This document shows positions 1-8,015 of a DNA stretch of 64,000 bases, one piece after another (the first letter of the stretch is position 1; each line of letters opens with the position of its first letter). A model generated the notes under the pieces. That model did no database searches, was not told the DNA's origin, and saw only the letters and a program-made list of their open reading frames with translations. Both the position numbers and the translations under genes were made by a program. The stretch lies in NCBI GenBank assembly GCA_947493325.1, contig CANLQI010000001.1, positions 1,058,501 to 1,122,500 of the forward strand, given 5' to 3'. This stretch comes from an uncultured Sphingomonadaceae bacterium (lineage in GTDB: Bacteria > Pseudomonadota > Alphaproteobacteria > Sphingomonadales > Sphingomonadaceae).

Positions 1-365
1 ATTTTGAGCAGCTCATCCAGGCTATCGAGCGAGAATATCCGCACACCATGCGTGAAATAGGCTTCGTGAATGGCTTCGGCGGTCTTGATGGGATGCATGA
101 AACACAGCGTTGCATCCGGCAAGATGCGGGCAACAAGTCGCACTTCCGCAATAGACGCCACATCATAGTGAGTGACGCCTGAATCCCACAGGATTTGCAG
201 CAATTCGGGCGAAGGGTTCGCCTTAACTGCATAGAGCGACTTCCCGGGGAAATTATCCACGAAGTAACGGGCGGCGCGGCGCGCAGCATGCGGTCTGTTG
301 AGGATTACGGGTTCGGTGGGGCGGTGGGCCCCAATTACAGCCAGTGCGTCAGGATAGATGTGCAA
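1..365 (-). CDS. Ornithine/lysine/diaminopimelate-type decarboxylase, N-terminal part (runs off window)
   Basis: About 121 codons are present; the 3' part lies beyond the window. The translation carries the fold-type III PLP motif YAVKANPSPELL (PLP lysine in VKAN), then VTHYDVASIAEV and FMHPIKTAEAI, as in alphaproteobacterial ornithine decarboxylases. The start is read as TTG at 365 because an in-frame stop lies just upstream, no ATG is available, and AGGGGG sits 9 nt before the TTG. It would make putrescine or cadaverine for the two polyamine enzymes encoded upstream on the same strand. Ornithine versus lysine preference cannot be read from the N-terminus. Family is secure, exact substrate is inferred. 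Confidence 0.88.
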   Translation of the reverse strand, partial: MHIYPDALAVIGAHRPTEPVILNRPHAARRAARYFVDNFPGKSLYAVKANPSPELLQILWDSGVTHYDVASIAEVRLVARILPDATLCFMHPIKTAEAIHEAYFTHGVRIFSLDSLDELLK

Positions 366-435
366 CTCAAGGGACCCCCTAAACGTTCGTCATAGCAAAA
401 TGCTGCCTTGCGGTTGGAAGTCCCCTTGGGGCAGC
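366..435 (-). promoter_or_regulatory. Structured 5' leader of the decarboxylase gene (candidate speF-type RNA)
   Basis: On the minus strand the leader has a perfect 6-bp stem, GCTGCC (435-430) with GGCAGC (407-402), enclosing CCAAGGGGAC. The segment AAGGGGAC (427-420) can instead pair, with one bulged G, with GTCCCTT (375-369). That second segment lies between the Shine-Dalgarno AGGGGG (380-375) and the TTG start, so the pairing would cover the ribosome-binding site. Alphaproteobacterial ornithine decarboxylase genes are known to carry the speF RNA motif (Rfam RF00518). That this is speF is inference from position and structure only. Confidence 0.45.
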
Positions 436-540
436 GAAGCGCGGATATATGCACGCCATGCCTCTATGTAAAGCATAAATATTTGCCGCATGCTGAACAA
501 ACGGTACGCATTTGTAAAATAATGTTCGACTTCTTGAGCG

Positions 541-1713
541 TTAGCTCAGGCGATCGCGAAATTCGGTCCAGTCAAACTCTCTGACACAGTGCAAGGCATC
601 GTTTTCACTGTTCCACAGCCAGATAGAGGGTAAAGGCACGCCATTAAACGTATTGGTTTTTACCATAGAATAATGCGCCTGATCCAGAAAAGCGACGCAC
701 TGCCCCGCCTCCATCGGCACGGGCAGCACGTAATCGCCGATAATATCGCCAGCCAGACACGATGGCCCGCCGAGCCGGATCTGCGCGCCTTGGTCTTTTT
801 CACCCAGCATGGCGGGGCGGTAAGGCGCTTCGATCACATCGGGCATATGGCAGGTGGCGGAGATGTCGGTAATGCCGACTTTCATGCCATTGTCCATCAC
901 ATCGAGTATCTCACCGACCAGTATCCCGGCGTCCAGTGCAATGGCTTCACCGGGCTCCAAATAGACTTCAAGTCCTGTATCTTCGCGGATCTGCGTGAGA
1001 AAATCGACAAGCAGATCGCGCTGGTAATCTGCGCGGGTAATATGATGCCCGCCGCCCAGGTTAATCCACTTAAGGTCAGGAAGTATATCCCGAATCTGCG
1101 GGTAAAGCCTCTCCCATGTCGTCCGCAAGGGCACAAAATCCTGTTCGCACAATGTGTGGAAGTGGAGACCCGATACGCCATGCAGATGCTCCGGCTTCAG
1201 CTGACTGACCGGGAAGCCGAGGCGGCTATGCGCCTGACACGGGTCATATTTCTCGACTTCGCCCAGCGGCATTTCGGGATTGATGCGCAGGCCGATATCG
1301 AAACTGTGACCGGCGGCACGCGCCTTGTCTGCGTCCCCTGAAAACCGGGCAATCTGGTCCGGGCTATTGAAAATCACATGATCGGACAGTGTAAATATCT
1401 CGGCCATGTCTTCGGCTTTGTAAGCGGGCGAATAGGTTTCGACCTCGCCGCTATATTTCTCCGCCGCCAGCCGCGCTTCCCACAGGCCCGATGTGCAGCA
1501 TCCATCCAGATATTCACTGACGAGTGGTGCCAGCGACCACATCGAAAACGCCTTAAGCGCAGCGAGTATCTTCACACCGCTGCGCGCTTTCACGTCAGCC
1601 AGTATTTCCAGATTGCGGCGAACAGCGACTTCGTCAACAACAAAAGCAGGCGTGGGGACACGGCTCAGGTCAAAGCCTGAAAACGCCCCCGGATCACCTG
1701 CTTTTGTTTGCAT
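541..1713 (-). CDS. nspC: Carboxynorspermidine/carboxyspermidine decarboxylase
   Basis: The 390-residue protein has the usual family length. It has the fold-type III PLP lysine in ILAALKAFS (K54), the NspC-type stretch LDGCCTSGLWEARLA, GLHFHTLCEQ, and the phosphate-binding INLGGGHHITRADY. The enzyme removes CO2 from carboxy(nor)spermidine to release the finished triamine in the cytoplasm. The ATG has GAAGGT 9 nt upstream. It lies downstream of the synthase gene and upstream of the diamine-forming decarboxylase, so the order is synthase, decarboxylase, ODC. The product may be spermidine, norspermidine or homospermidine; sequence alone does not decide. Confidence 0.95.
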   Translation of the reverse strand: MQTKAGDPGAFSGFDLSRVPTPAFVVDEVAVRRNLEILADVKARSGVKILAALKAFSMWSLAPLVSEYLDGCCTSGLWEARLAAEKYSGEVETYSPAYKAEDMAEIFTLSDHVIFNSPDQIARFSGDADKARAAGHSFDIGLRINPEMPLGEVEKYDPCQAHSRLGFPVSQLKPEHLHGVSGLHFHTLCEQDFVPLRTTWERLYPQIRDILPDLKWINLGGGHHITRADYQRDLLVDFLTQIREDTGLEVYLEPGEAIALDAGILVGEILDVMDNGMKVGITDISATCHMPDVIEAPYRPAMLGEKDQGAQIRLGGPSCLAGDIIGDYVLPVPMEAGQCVAFLDQAHYSMVKTNTFNGVPLPSIWLWNSENDALHCVREFDWTEFRDRLS

Positions 1714-1734
1714 TAGATTGTTACCTTCATAAAT

Positions 1735-1829
1735 CCGTCATTCCCAGCTTGACTGGGAATCTATCTCACAACGGTTGAATTAATAGGTATATGTCGCGAG
1801 ATAGATTCCCGCTTTCACGGGAATGACGG
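1735..1829. repeat. Paired REP-like palindromes (BIME-like), copy 1
   Basis: Two palindromes of the ATTCCC-N8/9-GGGAAT type stand in inverted orientation. The left arm (1735-1767) reads CCGTCATTCCC...GGGAATCTATCTC and the right arm (1798-1829) is its near-complement, ending GGGAATGACGG. Together they can form one long cruciform around a 30-nt centre. The element lies in the gap between two co-directional polyamine genes, where its transcript could stabilise or attenuate the message. A second copy with the same design is at 14777-14867. Confidence 0.85.
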
Positions 1830-1838
1830 TTTGCATAT

Positions 1839-3059
1839 TTAAAATCCCAGCGGCCCGTCCAGTTCCTTTACCTGCCAAGGCAGGCCATGTTCGTTTAGCA
1901 TCTCCATAAACGGATCGGGGTCGAACTGCTCCATGTTGAACACGCCATCGCCTTTCCATTTACCGGTCAGGATCATGGCCGCGCCGATCATGGCGGGTAC
2001 GCCGGTGGTATAGCTCACCGCCTGATTGCCGGTCTCCGCATAGGCCGCTTCATGGTCGCAGATATTGTTTATGTAATATGTTTTCTCGCTGCCATCCTTG
2101 GCAATCCCAGTGGCGATATCGCCGATATTGGTTTTGCCCTTGGTGGTTTCGCCCAGGCTCGCCGGCTCCGGCAATACGGCTTTCAGGAATTGCAGCGGGA
2201 TGATTTCTTTGCCTTCATACATCACCGGGTCAATCCGCGTCATGCCGACGTTCTGCAGCACTTCAAGATGCGTGAGATACGCATCGCCAAAGGTCATCCA
2301 GAACCGGATGCGCTGAATTTCAGGATAGTGGGTTTTAAGCGATTCAATCTCCTCATGATACATGAGGTACATGTTCTTCTCGCCCACACCTTCAAAATCA
2401 AATGCCTGTTTATGGCTGAGCGCGGGCGTTTCCACCCATTCACCATTTTCCCAGCGGCGCGCGGGCGCTGTGACTTCGCGGATATTGATTTCAGGGTTGA
2501 AATTGGTGGCAAAATGCTGGCCATGGTCGCCGCCATTACAGTCGAGAATATCGAGCGTGTCGATCCGGTCCAGATAATGTTTTTTTAGATAGCTGGCGAA
2601 TACCGATGTCACGCCAGGGTCGAACCCGGAGCCGAGCAGCGCCATCAGTCCTGCCTCCTTGAACCGCTCATGATAGGCCCATTGCCAGTGATATTCGAAC
2701 TTCGCTTCGTCGCGCGGTTCATAATTGGCGGTATCCATGTAATGCACGCCGGTTTTCAGGCAGACCTCCATAATATTGAGATCCTGATAGGGGAGCGCCA
2801 GATTGCACACGAGCGCGGGTTTGACTTGTTCGATAAGCGCAACTGTCGCATCTATATCGTCTGCATCAATGGCAAATGTGTCGATATCCACACCGGTACG
2901 TTCTTTCACGGAAGCGGCTATGGCATCGCATTTGGACTTGGTCCGGCTTGCCAGCGTGATATGCGAGAATATATCATTGTTCTCTTTTTGCACCTGGGCC
3001 ATTTTATGTACAGCAACCGAGCCAACGCCGCCTGCGCCAATTACCAAAATTCTGCTCAT
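1839..3059 (-). CDS. Carboxynorspermidine synthase (saccharopine dehydrogenase family)
   Basis: The 406-residue protein begins MSRILVIGAGGVGSV, a Rossmann NAD(P)-binding motif (GAGGVG, residues 8-13), and matches the saccharopine-dehydrogenase-like family used for carboxynorspermidine synthesis. It reductively condenses L-aspartate semialdehyde with a diamine to give a carboxy-triamine. I chose ATG 3059 over the longer frame to 3152 because AGGAGA sits directly upstream and the Rossmann fold starts at once. nspC, its pathway partner, follows. The start is only 53 bp from the divergent threonine dehydratase gene, so both promoters share that gap. A true lysine-pathway saccharopine dehydrogenase is unlikely given nspC next door. 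Confidence 0.92.
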   Translation of the reverse strand: MSRILVIGAGGVGSVAVHKMAQVQKENNDIFSHITLASRTKSKCDAIAASVKERTGVDIDTFAIDADDIDATVALIEQVKPALVCNLALPYQDLNIMEVCLKTGVHYMDTANYEPRDEAKFEYHWQWAYHERFKEAGLMALLGSGFDPGVTSVFASYLKKHYLDRIDTLDILDCNGGDHGQHFATNFNPEINIREVTAPARRWENGEWVETPALSHKQAFDFEGVGEKNMYLMYHEEIESLKTHYPEIQRIRFWMTFGDAYLTHLEVLQNVGMTRIDPVMYEGKEIIPLQFLKAVLPEPASLGETTKGKTNIGDIATGIAKDGSEKTYYINNICDHEAAYAETGNQAVSYTTGVPAMIGAAMILTGKWKGDGVFNMEQFDPDPFMEMLNEHGLPWQVKELDGPLGF

Positions 3060-3112
3060 CACTTTCTCCTGACAGGTGACGTTTCGTTCTATCTGCCATA
3101 TAGCCACTGCCC

Positions 3113-4093
3113 ATGACAGAACAATCCCTTTTGAATCCCCAGCGCACACCAAGCGCCGAAGGCGTGGCCCGCGCGGCAGAAAAAATTGCCGCTATATTGC
3201 CGCCAACGCCCTTGCTGCCGCTTGAGTTGGAAGGACGGACCATCTGGTGCAAGGCAGAGTGCCTGCAGCCTATCGGCGCATTCAAGATACGCGGCGGGTG
3301 GCACCGGCTCACGGATATGGGCGAGGAACAGCGTGCCAGGGGCGTGGTGGCCTTTTCCAGCGGCAATCACGCGCAGGGTGTGGCTTGGGCCGCGCGGCGG
3401 CTTGGTATCGCGGCGGTCATTATCATGCCCGAAGATGCACCTGCAGCAAAAATGCAGGCGACAGCGGATATGGGCGCAAAGATCATTACCTATGATCGGC
3501 TGAATGGCTCGCGTGAAGACATGGCGGCCGATATTGCGGCCGATACAGGTGCGACAATCGTGCCCAGCTTTGATGATCCCTGGATCATCGAGGGGCAGGG
3601 CAGTGCTGGCATGGAAGCGCGCGCACAAATGCTGGCGCTTACAGGTGAGGAGCCTGACCAGATTATCGCCTGTTGCGGCGGCGGCGGGCTCGCCAGCGGA
3701 AGCGCATTGGCGAATCCGCACGCCGGTATTGTGGTGGTGGAGCCGGAAGGCTGGGATGATATGGCACGCTCGCTGGAGGCTGGCGAGATATTACCAGTTG
3801 GCCCAAATCCCCCGCCCACTGCATGTGATGCGCTACAAACGCTGCGCGTGTCGCCGCTGACATTCGGTATATTGCATAGCCGCGGCGCAAAAGGTGTCCG
3901 GGTCAGCGAGGCGGAGGTGGAACACGCCATGCGTGTGGCTTTCAGCAAGCTGCAACTGGTTGTTGAACCGGGCGGGGCAGTCGCCTTGGCCGCCGTGCTC
4001 GCCGGCAAAGTGGGCGTCACCGATAACACTGTTATAACCCTGTCAGGAGGCAATGTTGATCCGGCCTTGTTTGCGCAGATACTTGCTAAGTAA
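3113..4093 (+). CDS. Threonine/serine dehydratase (PLP fold type II)
   Basis: The 326-residue protein has the family motifs in order: PLP lysine in PIGAFKIRGG (K58), SSGNHAQGVA, and the phosphate-binding loop CCGGGGLASGSA. It deaminates threonine (or serine) to a 2-oxo acid. It is the short form without the C-terminal ACT-like regulatory domain of biosynthetic IlvA, so catabolic threonine dehydratase or serine racemase activity is possible. It is divergent from the polyamine operon and its end overlaps by 8 bp the end of the convergent DNA ligase gene. Family secure, exact substrate not. Confidence 0.9.
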   Translation: MTEQSLLNPQRTPSAEGVARAAEKIAAILPPTPLLPLELEGRTIWCKAECLQPIGAFKIRGGWHRLTDMGEEQRARGVVAFSSGNHAQGVAWAARRLGIAAVIIMPEDAPAAKMQATADMGAKIITYDRLNGSREDMAADIAADTGATIVPSFDDPWIIEGQGSAGMEARAQMLALTGEEPDQIIACCGGGGLASGSALANPHAGIVVVEPEGWDDMARSLEAGEILPVGPNPPPTACDALQTLRVSPLTFGILHSRGAKGVRVSEAEVEHAMRVAFSKLQLVVEPGGAVALAAVLAGKVGVTDNTVITLSGGNVDPALFAQILAK

Positions 4094-5660
4094 TCATATT
4101 TTTGAGCGTCGCAACATGATCGGCTTCTTCTGCCGGTTTGTCCTTTCGAATGCGGCTGATGCGGGGGAAACGCATCGCTAGGCCAGATTTATGGCGTTTG
4201 CTTTCATGCACGGAATCGAATGCCACTTCGAGCACAAGTGTTTTTTCCACCTCGCGCACGGGACCGAACCGGTTGATGGTGTTCTGCCGTACAAACCGGT
4301 CGAGCCATTTGAGTTCCTCATCGGTAAAACCCGAATAAGCCTTGCCGACCGGATAAAGCTCGCCATCTTCGGTCCAGCAGCCGAATGTATAGTCGGAATA
4401 AAAGGATGAACGCTTGCCCGATCCGCGCTGGGCATACATCATCACGCAATCGGCATTAAGTGGATCGCGTTTCCATTTATACCACAGGCCCGTTTTGCGG
4501 CCCGCAATGTAGGGGCTGTCGCGGCGCTTGAGCATCACACCTTCGATCGCGGCATCGCGGGCGCCGCCGCGAATTTCCTCTAGATGGCCAAAATCACGCG
4601 CTTCGAGCAGGGTGGATATATCGAAATAACTGGCTTTTAGCTTGGGCACAAAGCGTTCGAGCCGTGCGCGCCTTTTGCTCCATGGTTGCGCGCGTATATC
4701 CTCTTCACCATCGAACAATATGTCGTACAGCCGCACAAATGCCGGATAATCCTCGCGCATCTTGGCGGAGACTTTTTTGCGGCCCAGGCGCTGCTGCAAG
4801 GCGTTGAAGCTTGCCGCTTCGCCGCCCTGGGCATCGCCGCGCACCAGCAATTCGCCATCAACTACGCCGACCTGCTCAAAATTCTCGGCAATTTCGGGGA
4901 AAGAGCCAGTAATGTCATCGCCGCCGCGGCTGTAGAGCCGTACATCTGTAGCGGTCCCCACAATCTGGATGCGGATGCCATCCCATTTCCATTCTGCCGC
5001 ATAGTCTTTCAGGTCGAGGCGCGTCTCTTCCAGCGGATGGGCGAGCATGAAAGGCCGGAAAAAGGGGATACCGCTGGGGTCGGGCCGCCCGCTCTTGCCT
5101 TCACCCCACGCAAACAGTTCTGTATAGGGCGGAGCGAGCGCGTGCCAGACCTCTTCGATATCATTGACGTCCAGACCAAATGCGCGGGCGAAGCAGGTCT
5201 TGGCGAGCCGCGCTGACACACCGACACGCATGCCGCCGGTTGCCAGCTTGATCACGGCATAACGGCTATTGGCGTCCATCCGGTCCATAAGGCTTGCGAG
5301 CAGGCGGGGGGCATCCTTGCGCGTGACTCCCTGCAATTGAGATACCACGCTGTTAAGACGGATATCCTCTGTGGCGCCCTCACGCATATGCTCGGGCCAG
5401 ATCAGGGCCACGGTTTCCGCAGTATCCCCCACAAAGTTGCGGCTCAGCTTGAACAGAACGGGATCGACACGCTCGGTCGCGGCTGTGCGGACAGCGGAGG
5501 CCTTGACTGTGGGGAAATCAAGGTCGCCCGTAAGCGCAGCCAATGCCCACCCGCGGTCAGGATCGGGCGTATCGCGCAGGTAACTGGCTATCAGGTCGAT
5601 CTTGGCGTTGCGTGAGCGGGTATAGATCAGCCGGTCGATCAGGGTGGCAAAAGCACGCAC
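4086..5660 (-). CDS. ATP-dependent DNA ligase (LigC/cisplatin-resistance type)
   Basis: The 524-residue protein has an N-terminal DNA-binding domain (about 1-200), the nucleotidyl-transferase domain with motif I EWKWDGIR (adenylated K225), later EGVMLKRRDSPY and YKWKRDPL, and a C-terminal OB domain. It seals nicks with ATP and is separate from the essential NAD-dependent LigA. The start is GTG at 5660, overlapping the stop of the upstream exonuclease gene by one base (TAGTG), so translation is coupled. The pair matches the ligase-associated DNA damage response module. The helicase and PdeM genes often found with it are not adjacent. Confidence 0.95.
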   Translation of the reverse strand: MRAFATLIDRLIYTRSRNAKIDLIASYLRDTPDPDRGWALAALTGDLDFPTVKASAVRTAATERVDPVLFKLSRNFVGDTAETVALIWPEHMREGATEDIRLNSVVSQLQGVTRKDAPRLLASLMDRMDANSRYAVIKLATGGMRVGVSARLAKTCFARAFGLDVNDIEEVWHALAPPYTELFAWGEGKSGRPDPSGIPFFRPFMLAHPLEETRLDLKDYAAEWKWDGIRIQIVGTATDVRLYSRGGDDITGSFPEIAENFEQVGVVDGELLVRGDAQGGEAASFNALQQRLGRKKVSAKMREDYPAFVRLYDILFDGEEDIRAQPWSKRRARLERFVPKLKASYFDISTLLEARDFGHLEEIRGGARDAAIEGVMLKRRDSPYIAGRKTGLWYKWKRDPLNADCVMMYAQRGSGKRSSFYSDYTFGCWTEDGELYPVGKAYSGFTDEELKWLDRFVRQNTINRFGPVREVEKTLVLEVAFDSVHESKRHKSGLAMRFPRISRIRKDKPAEEADHVATLKNMIT

Positions 5661-6661
5661 TACCCGTCATCCTCATCTTCACGGCCCACCATTTCCAGTG
5701 CGCGGGCTTTGCGCTGGTTCAGCTCGCACCAGTGCACCAGCGCATCTTCGCGGCCATGCGTGACCCATGTCTCCTCCGGATCAACTTCGGTGATGGTATC
5801 GGTAAGTTCCGTCCAGTCGGCATGGTCGGAAATGACCAGCGGTATTTCAACATTGCGCTGGCGTGCCCGCTGCCGCACCAGCATCCAGCCCGATGCCATG
5901 GCGGTAATCGGATCCGGCAGGCGGCGGCTCCACCGGTCATTGAGCGCAGAGGGCGGTGCAAGCACAATCTGCCCGCGCATTTCATCCTTTTCGGTGTCCA
6001 TGACAGGCCGCAAGTCACCCAGCTCCACGCCATGATGTTCGTACAACGCACACATTTTTTCCAGTGCGCCATGCAAATAGACGGGCGCATTATGACCCAG
6101 CTGCCGCAGTTCAGCAATTACTCGCTGTGCCTTGCCCAGCGCATAGGCACCCACCAGCACGCAGCGATCCGGGTTTTCCTCCAGCGCCGTGAACAGCTTG
6201 CCAATCTCATCTTTTGTCGGTGGATGCCGGAATACCGGCAGGCCGAATGTTGCTTCGGTAATGAATATATCGCAATTCACAGGCTCAAAGGCGGGGCAGG
6301 TCGGGTCTGCGCGGCGTTTATAATCGCCTGTAGCAACCACGCGTTCGCCTGCATATTGCATCAGTATCTGGGCGGAGCCAAGCACATGTCCGGCGCTGTG
6401 ATAGCTTATCTTGACGCCTTCAATTTCAATCTCTTCGCCATAGGACACAGGATTTCCAAGCTTTGTGCCATAACGCAAAGCCATGATATCGAGCGTTTCC
6501 GGGGTTGCCCAGACCTGTCTATGCCCGCCACGCGCATGATCGGCATGACCATGTGTCACAAGTGCGCGTTTTACGGGGCGTGATGGGTCAATCCAGGCAT
6601 CTGCCGGTTTTATATAGATGCCATGCGGGTGCGGTTCGATCCAGGTGGAGGCGTTGGTCAT
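5660..6661 (-). CDS. Ligase-associated DNA damage response exonuclease (TIGR04122-like)
   Basis: A 333-residue metallo-beta-lactamase/beta-CASP nuclease of the SNM1/mRNA-end-processing superfamily. The metal motif HxHxDH is THGHADHARGG (H37, H39, D41, H42), followed by HSAGHVLGSAQ, TGDYKRR and SDHADWTEL. It is predicted to trim DNA ends before the ATP ligase closes them. It is the first gene of a two-gene unit, overlapping the ligase start by one base. An RNase role is less likely because of this linkage. Confidence 0.92.
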   Translation of the reverse strand: MTNASTWIEPHPHGIYIKPADAWIDPSRPVKRALVTHGHADHARGGHRQVWATPETLDIMALRYGTKLGNPVSYGEEIEIEGVKISYHSAGHVLGSAQILMQYAGERVVATGDYKRRADPTCPAFEPVNCDIFITEATFGLPVFRHPPTKDEIGKLFTALEENPDRCVLVGAYALGKAQRVIAELRQLGHNAPVYLHGALEKMCALYEHHGVELGDLRPVMDTEKDEMRGQIVLAPPSALNDRWSRRLPDPITAMASGWMLVRQRARQRNVEIPLVISDHADWTELTDTITEVDPEETWVTHGREDALVHWCELNQRKARALEMVGREDEDDG

Positions 6662-6763
6662 AAACTATATATGGGGCAAACCCGTAAATGTTCCAAATTG
6701 CCGCATTCATGTGCATGTACCCGGGAAAGATTATCTGGGAACTGCCTGCATCATAAACAGCAA

Positions 6764-6787
6764 CGGCGGACTCTTTCGAGCCCGCCG
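6764..6787 (-). terminator. GAAA-tetraloop hairpin downstream of the DUF2853-OmpA gene
   Basis: On the minus strand CGGCGGGCTC-GAAA-GAGTCCGCCG forms a 10-bp stem with one G-U pair and a GNRA loop, about 35 nt after the stop codon at 6823. The following TTGCTGTTTATG is only moderately T-rich, so this is a plausible but not canonical intrinsic terminator. It separates this gene from the exonuclease gene at 6661. Confidence 0.6.
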
Positions 6788-6822
6788 CACTTTTTCGAAA
6801 CCGAATTGTTCCGGTTACAAGA

Positions 6823-7881
6823 TTATTTGACTGTCACTTCAACCCGGCGCGCCTGCGCCATATCTGTGTCTTCGTCAGTTGTATCAACCGGCTTGACCAG
6901 ATCGATGGAAGCTTCGGGAACGCCTGCTGCAATCAGCGCAGCCTGTACGGCCTGTGCCCGGTTTTTGGACAGTTCAGCATTGAGCTCTGCATTGCCGGTC
7001 GGATCATTATAGCCTGATACTTCCAGCATTGTGTCCGGATTTTCATCGACATAGGCTTTCATGGTCGCAACTTCATCCGAAAATTCAGGTGCGACATCTG
7101 CCTTGCCAGTTTCAAAATACACGATGACAGCAGGTTTTTCGTCACGAAGTTCGGAAATAACGCCCGCACCTTCGGGAATTTCGGTTGCACCCGGCTCCGC
7201 CGCAGGTGTTGTCTGCGCTGCCGTATTGTCATCTGCGCCCTGCACGGCATCGCCGTTATCGCGCGTGAAAAGCCAGTAGAGCAGACCCGCCAGAGCAGCG
7301 GCCAGCAACAGCCAGAGCAACCAGCCAAGGCCGCCTTTTTCTTCGTCATCTGCATAACCACCGCCATTGTCATAGTCAGATGTAGCGTGCATCGGTTCCT
7401 CATGCGTGGTCACAGTGTCTGCCGCGCCGGCTGTATTTGCAGCGTCGTCGGCAGCATTCGCTGTACCCGCCAGACCCGCTGCACCTGTTGCGGCCGCTGC
7501 CGTTGCCGTGCCTGACCCTGTGGAAGCTGTTGTGGTTGCGGCTGTATATGTCCCTGCGGTTCCGCCGAATACATCAAGTTTGCCAAACAGCTCGGTCAAA
7601 AGGTAATAGACAGTGACCCGGTTCTTGGTCGGATCATCGCTCATACGTTCACCGACTGACGCGATGGCGGCATCAAGCTCTGAATCTGGATGTGTTAAAC
7701 CGAGCTTTTTCTTCAGAAAACTCTCCCGAACGCGGTCTGTTTCCTTGGTATCGCTGAATGCAACGAGCGATGAATCCTTGTTCTGCAAAGCGATTCCGCA
7801 ATGTTTGACGATCGCGTCGATGACGCTATCGACTGCATCGGGTGCATATTTCTTGACATCAACTGCCCAATCTTCTGCCAT
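6823..7881 (-). CDS. DUF2853 domain fused through a TM helix to an OmpA-like peptidoglycan-binding domain
   Basis: The 352-residue protein has three parts. Residues 1-105 match DUF2853 as I remember it (DWAVDVKKYAPDA, IVKHCGIAL, FLKKKLGL, RVTVYYLL). Residues 106-180 are a low-complexity Ala/Thr/Gly then acidic linker, followed by one TM helix at about 186-206. Residues 250-352 are OmpA-like, with VYFETGKADV, SGYNDPTGN, NAELSKNRAQAV and ARRVEV. The predicted topology puts DUF2853 in the cytoplasm and OmpA in the periplasm on peptidoglycan. ATG 7881 is preferred over 7944 because GGAGAG precedes it and the domain starts there. Function unknown. Confidence 0.85.
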   Translation of the reverse strand: MAEDWAVDVKKYAPDAVDSVIDAIVKHCGIALQNKDSSLVAFSDTKETDRVRESFLKKKLGLTHPDSELDAAIASVGERMSDDPTKNRVTVYYLLTELFGKLDVFGGTAGTYTAATTTASTGSGTATAAAATGAAGLAGTANAADDAANTAGAADTVTTHEEPMHATSDYDNGGGYADDEEKGGLGWLLWLLLAAALAGLLYWLFTRDNGDAVQGADDNTAAQTTPAAEPGATEIPEGAGVISELRDEKPAVIVYFETGKADVAPEFSDEVATMKAYVDENPDTMLEVSGYNDPTGNAELNAELSKNRAQAVQAALIAAGVPEASIDLVKPVDTTDEDTDMAQARRVEVTVK

Positions 7882-8015
7882 AATGGCTCTCCTCTCCCTT
7901 ATTGATAGTGAGGAATGCCTTAAAGTATCAAGGCAGGCGGTCAATAACAGCCTTTAAAGTGTTACCAGTCTTTACGTTACGTGACATACGTTTCCGCAGA
8001 TCAAAGAAAGAGAAC

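Noticed and set aside
673-1341. A 222-codon open frame opposite nspC
   Set aside because: nspC is clear in the other strand; this frame has no motif or ribosome-binding site.
1735-1829. CRISPR-like repetition of the ATTCCC palindromes
   Set aside because: Only two inverted units with one short spacer, no direct-repeat array and no cas genes; they are REP/BIME-type.
5543-6583. A 346-codon open frame on the plus strand, opposite the ligase and exonuclease genes
   Set aside because: It is antisense to two well-supported genes, rich in Cys, His and Arg as expected of an antisense shadow, and matches no family motif.
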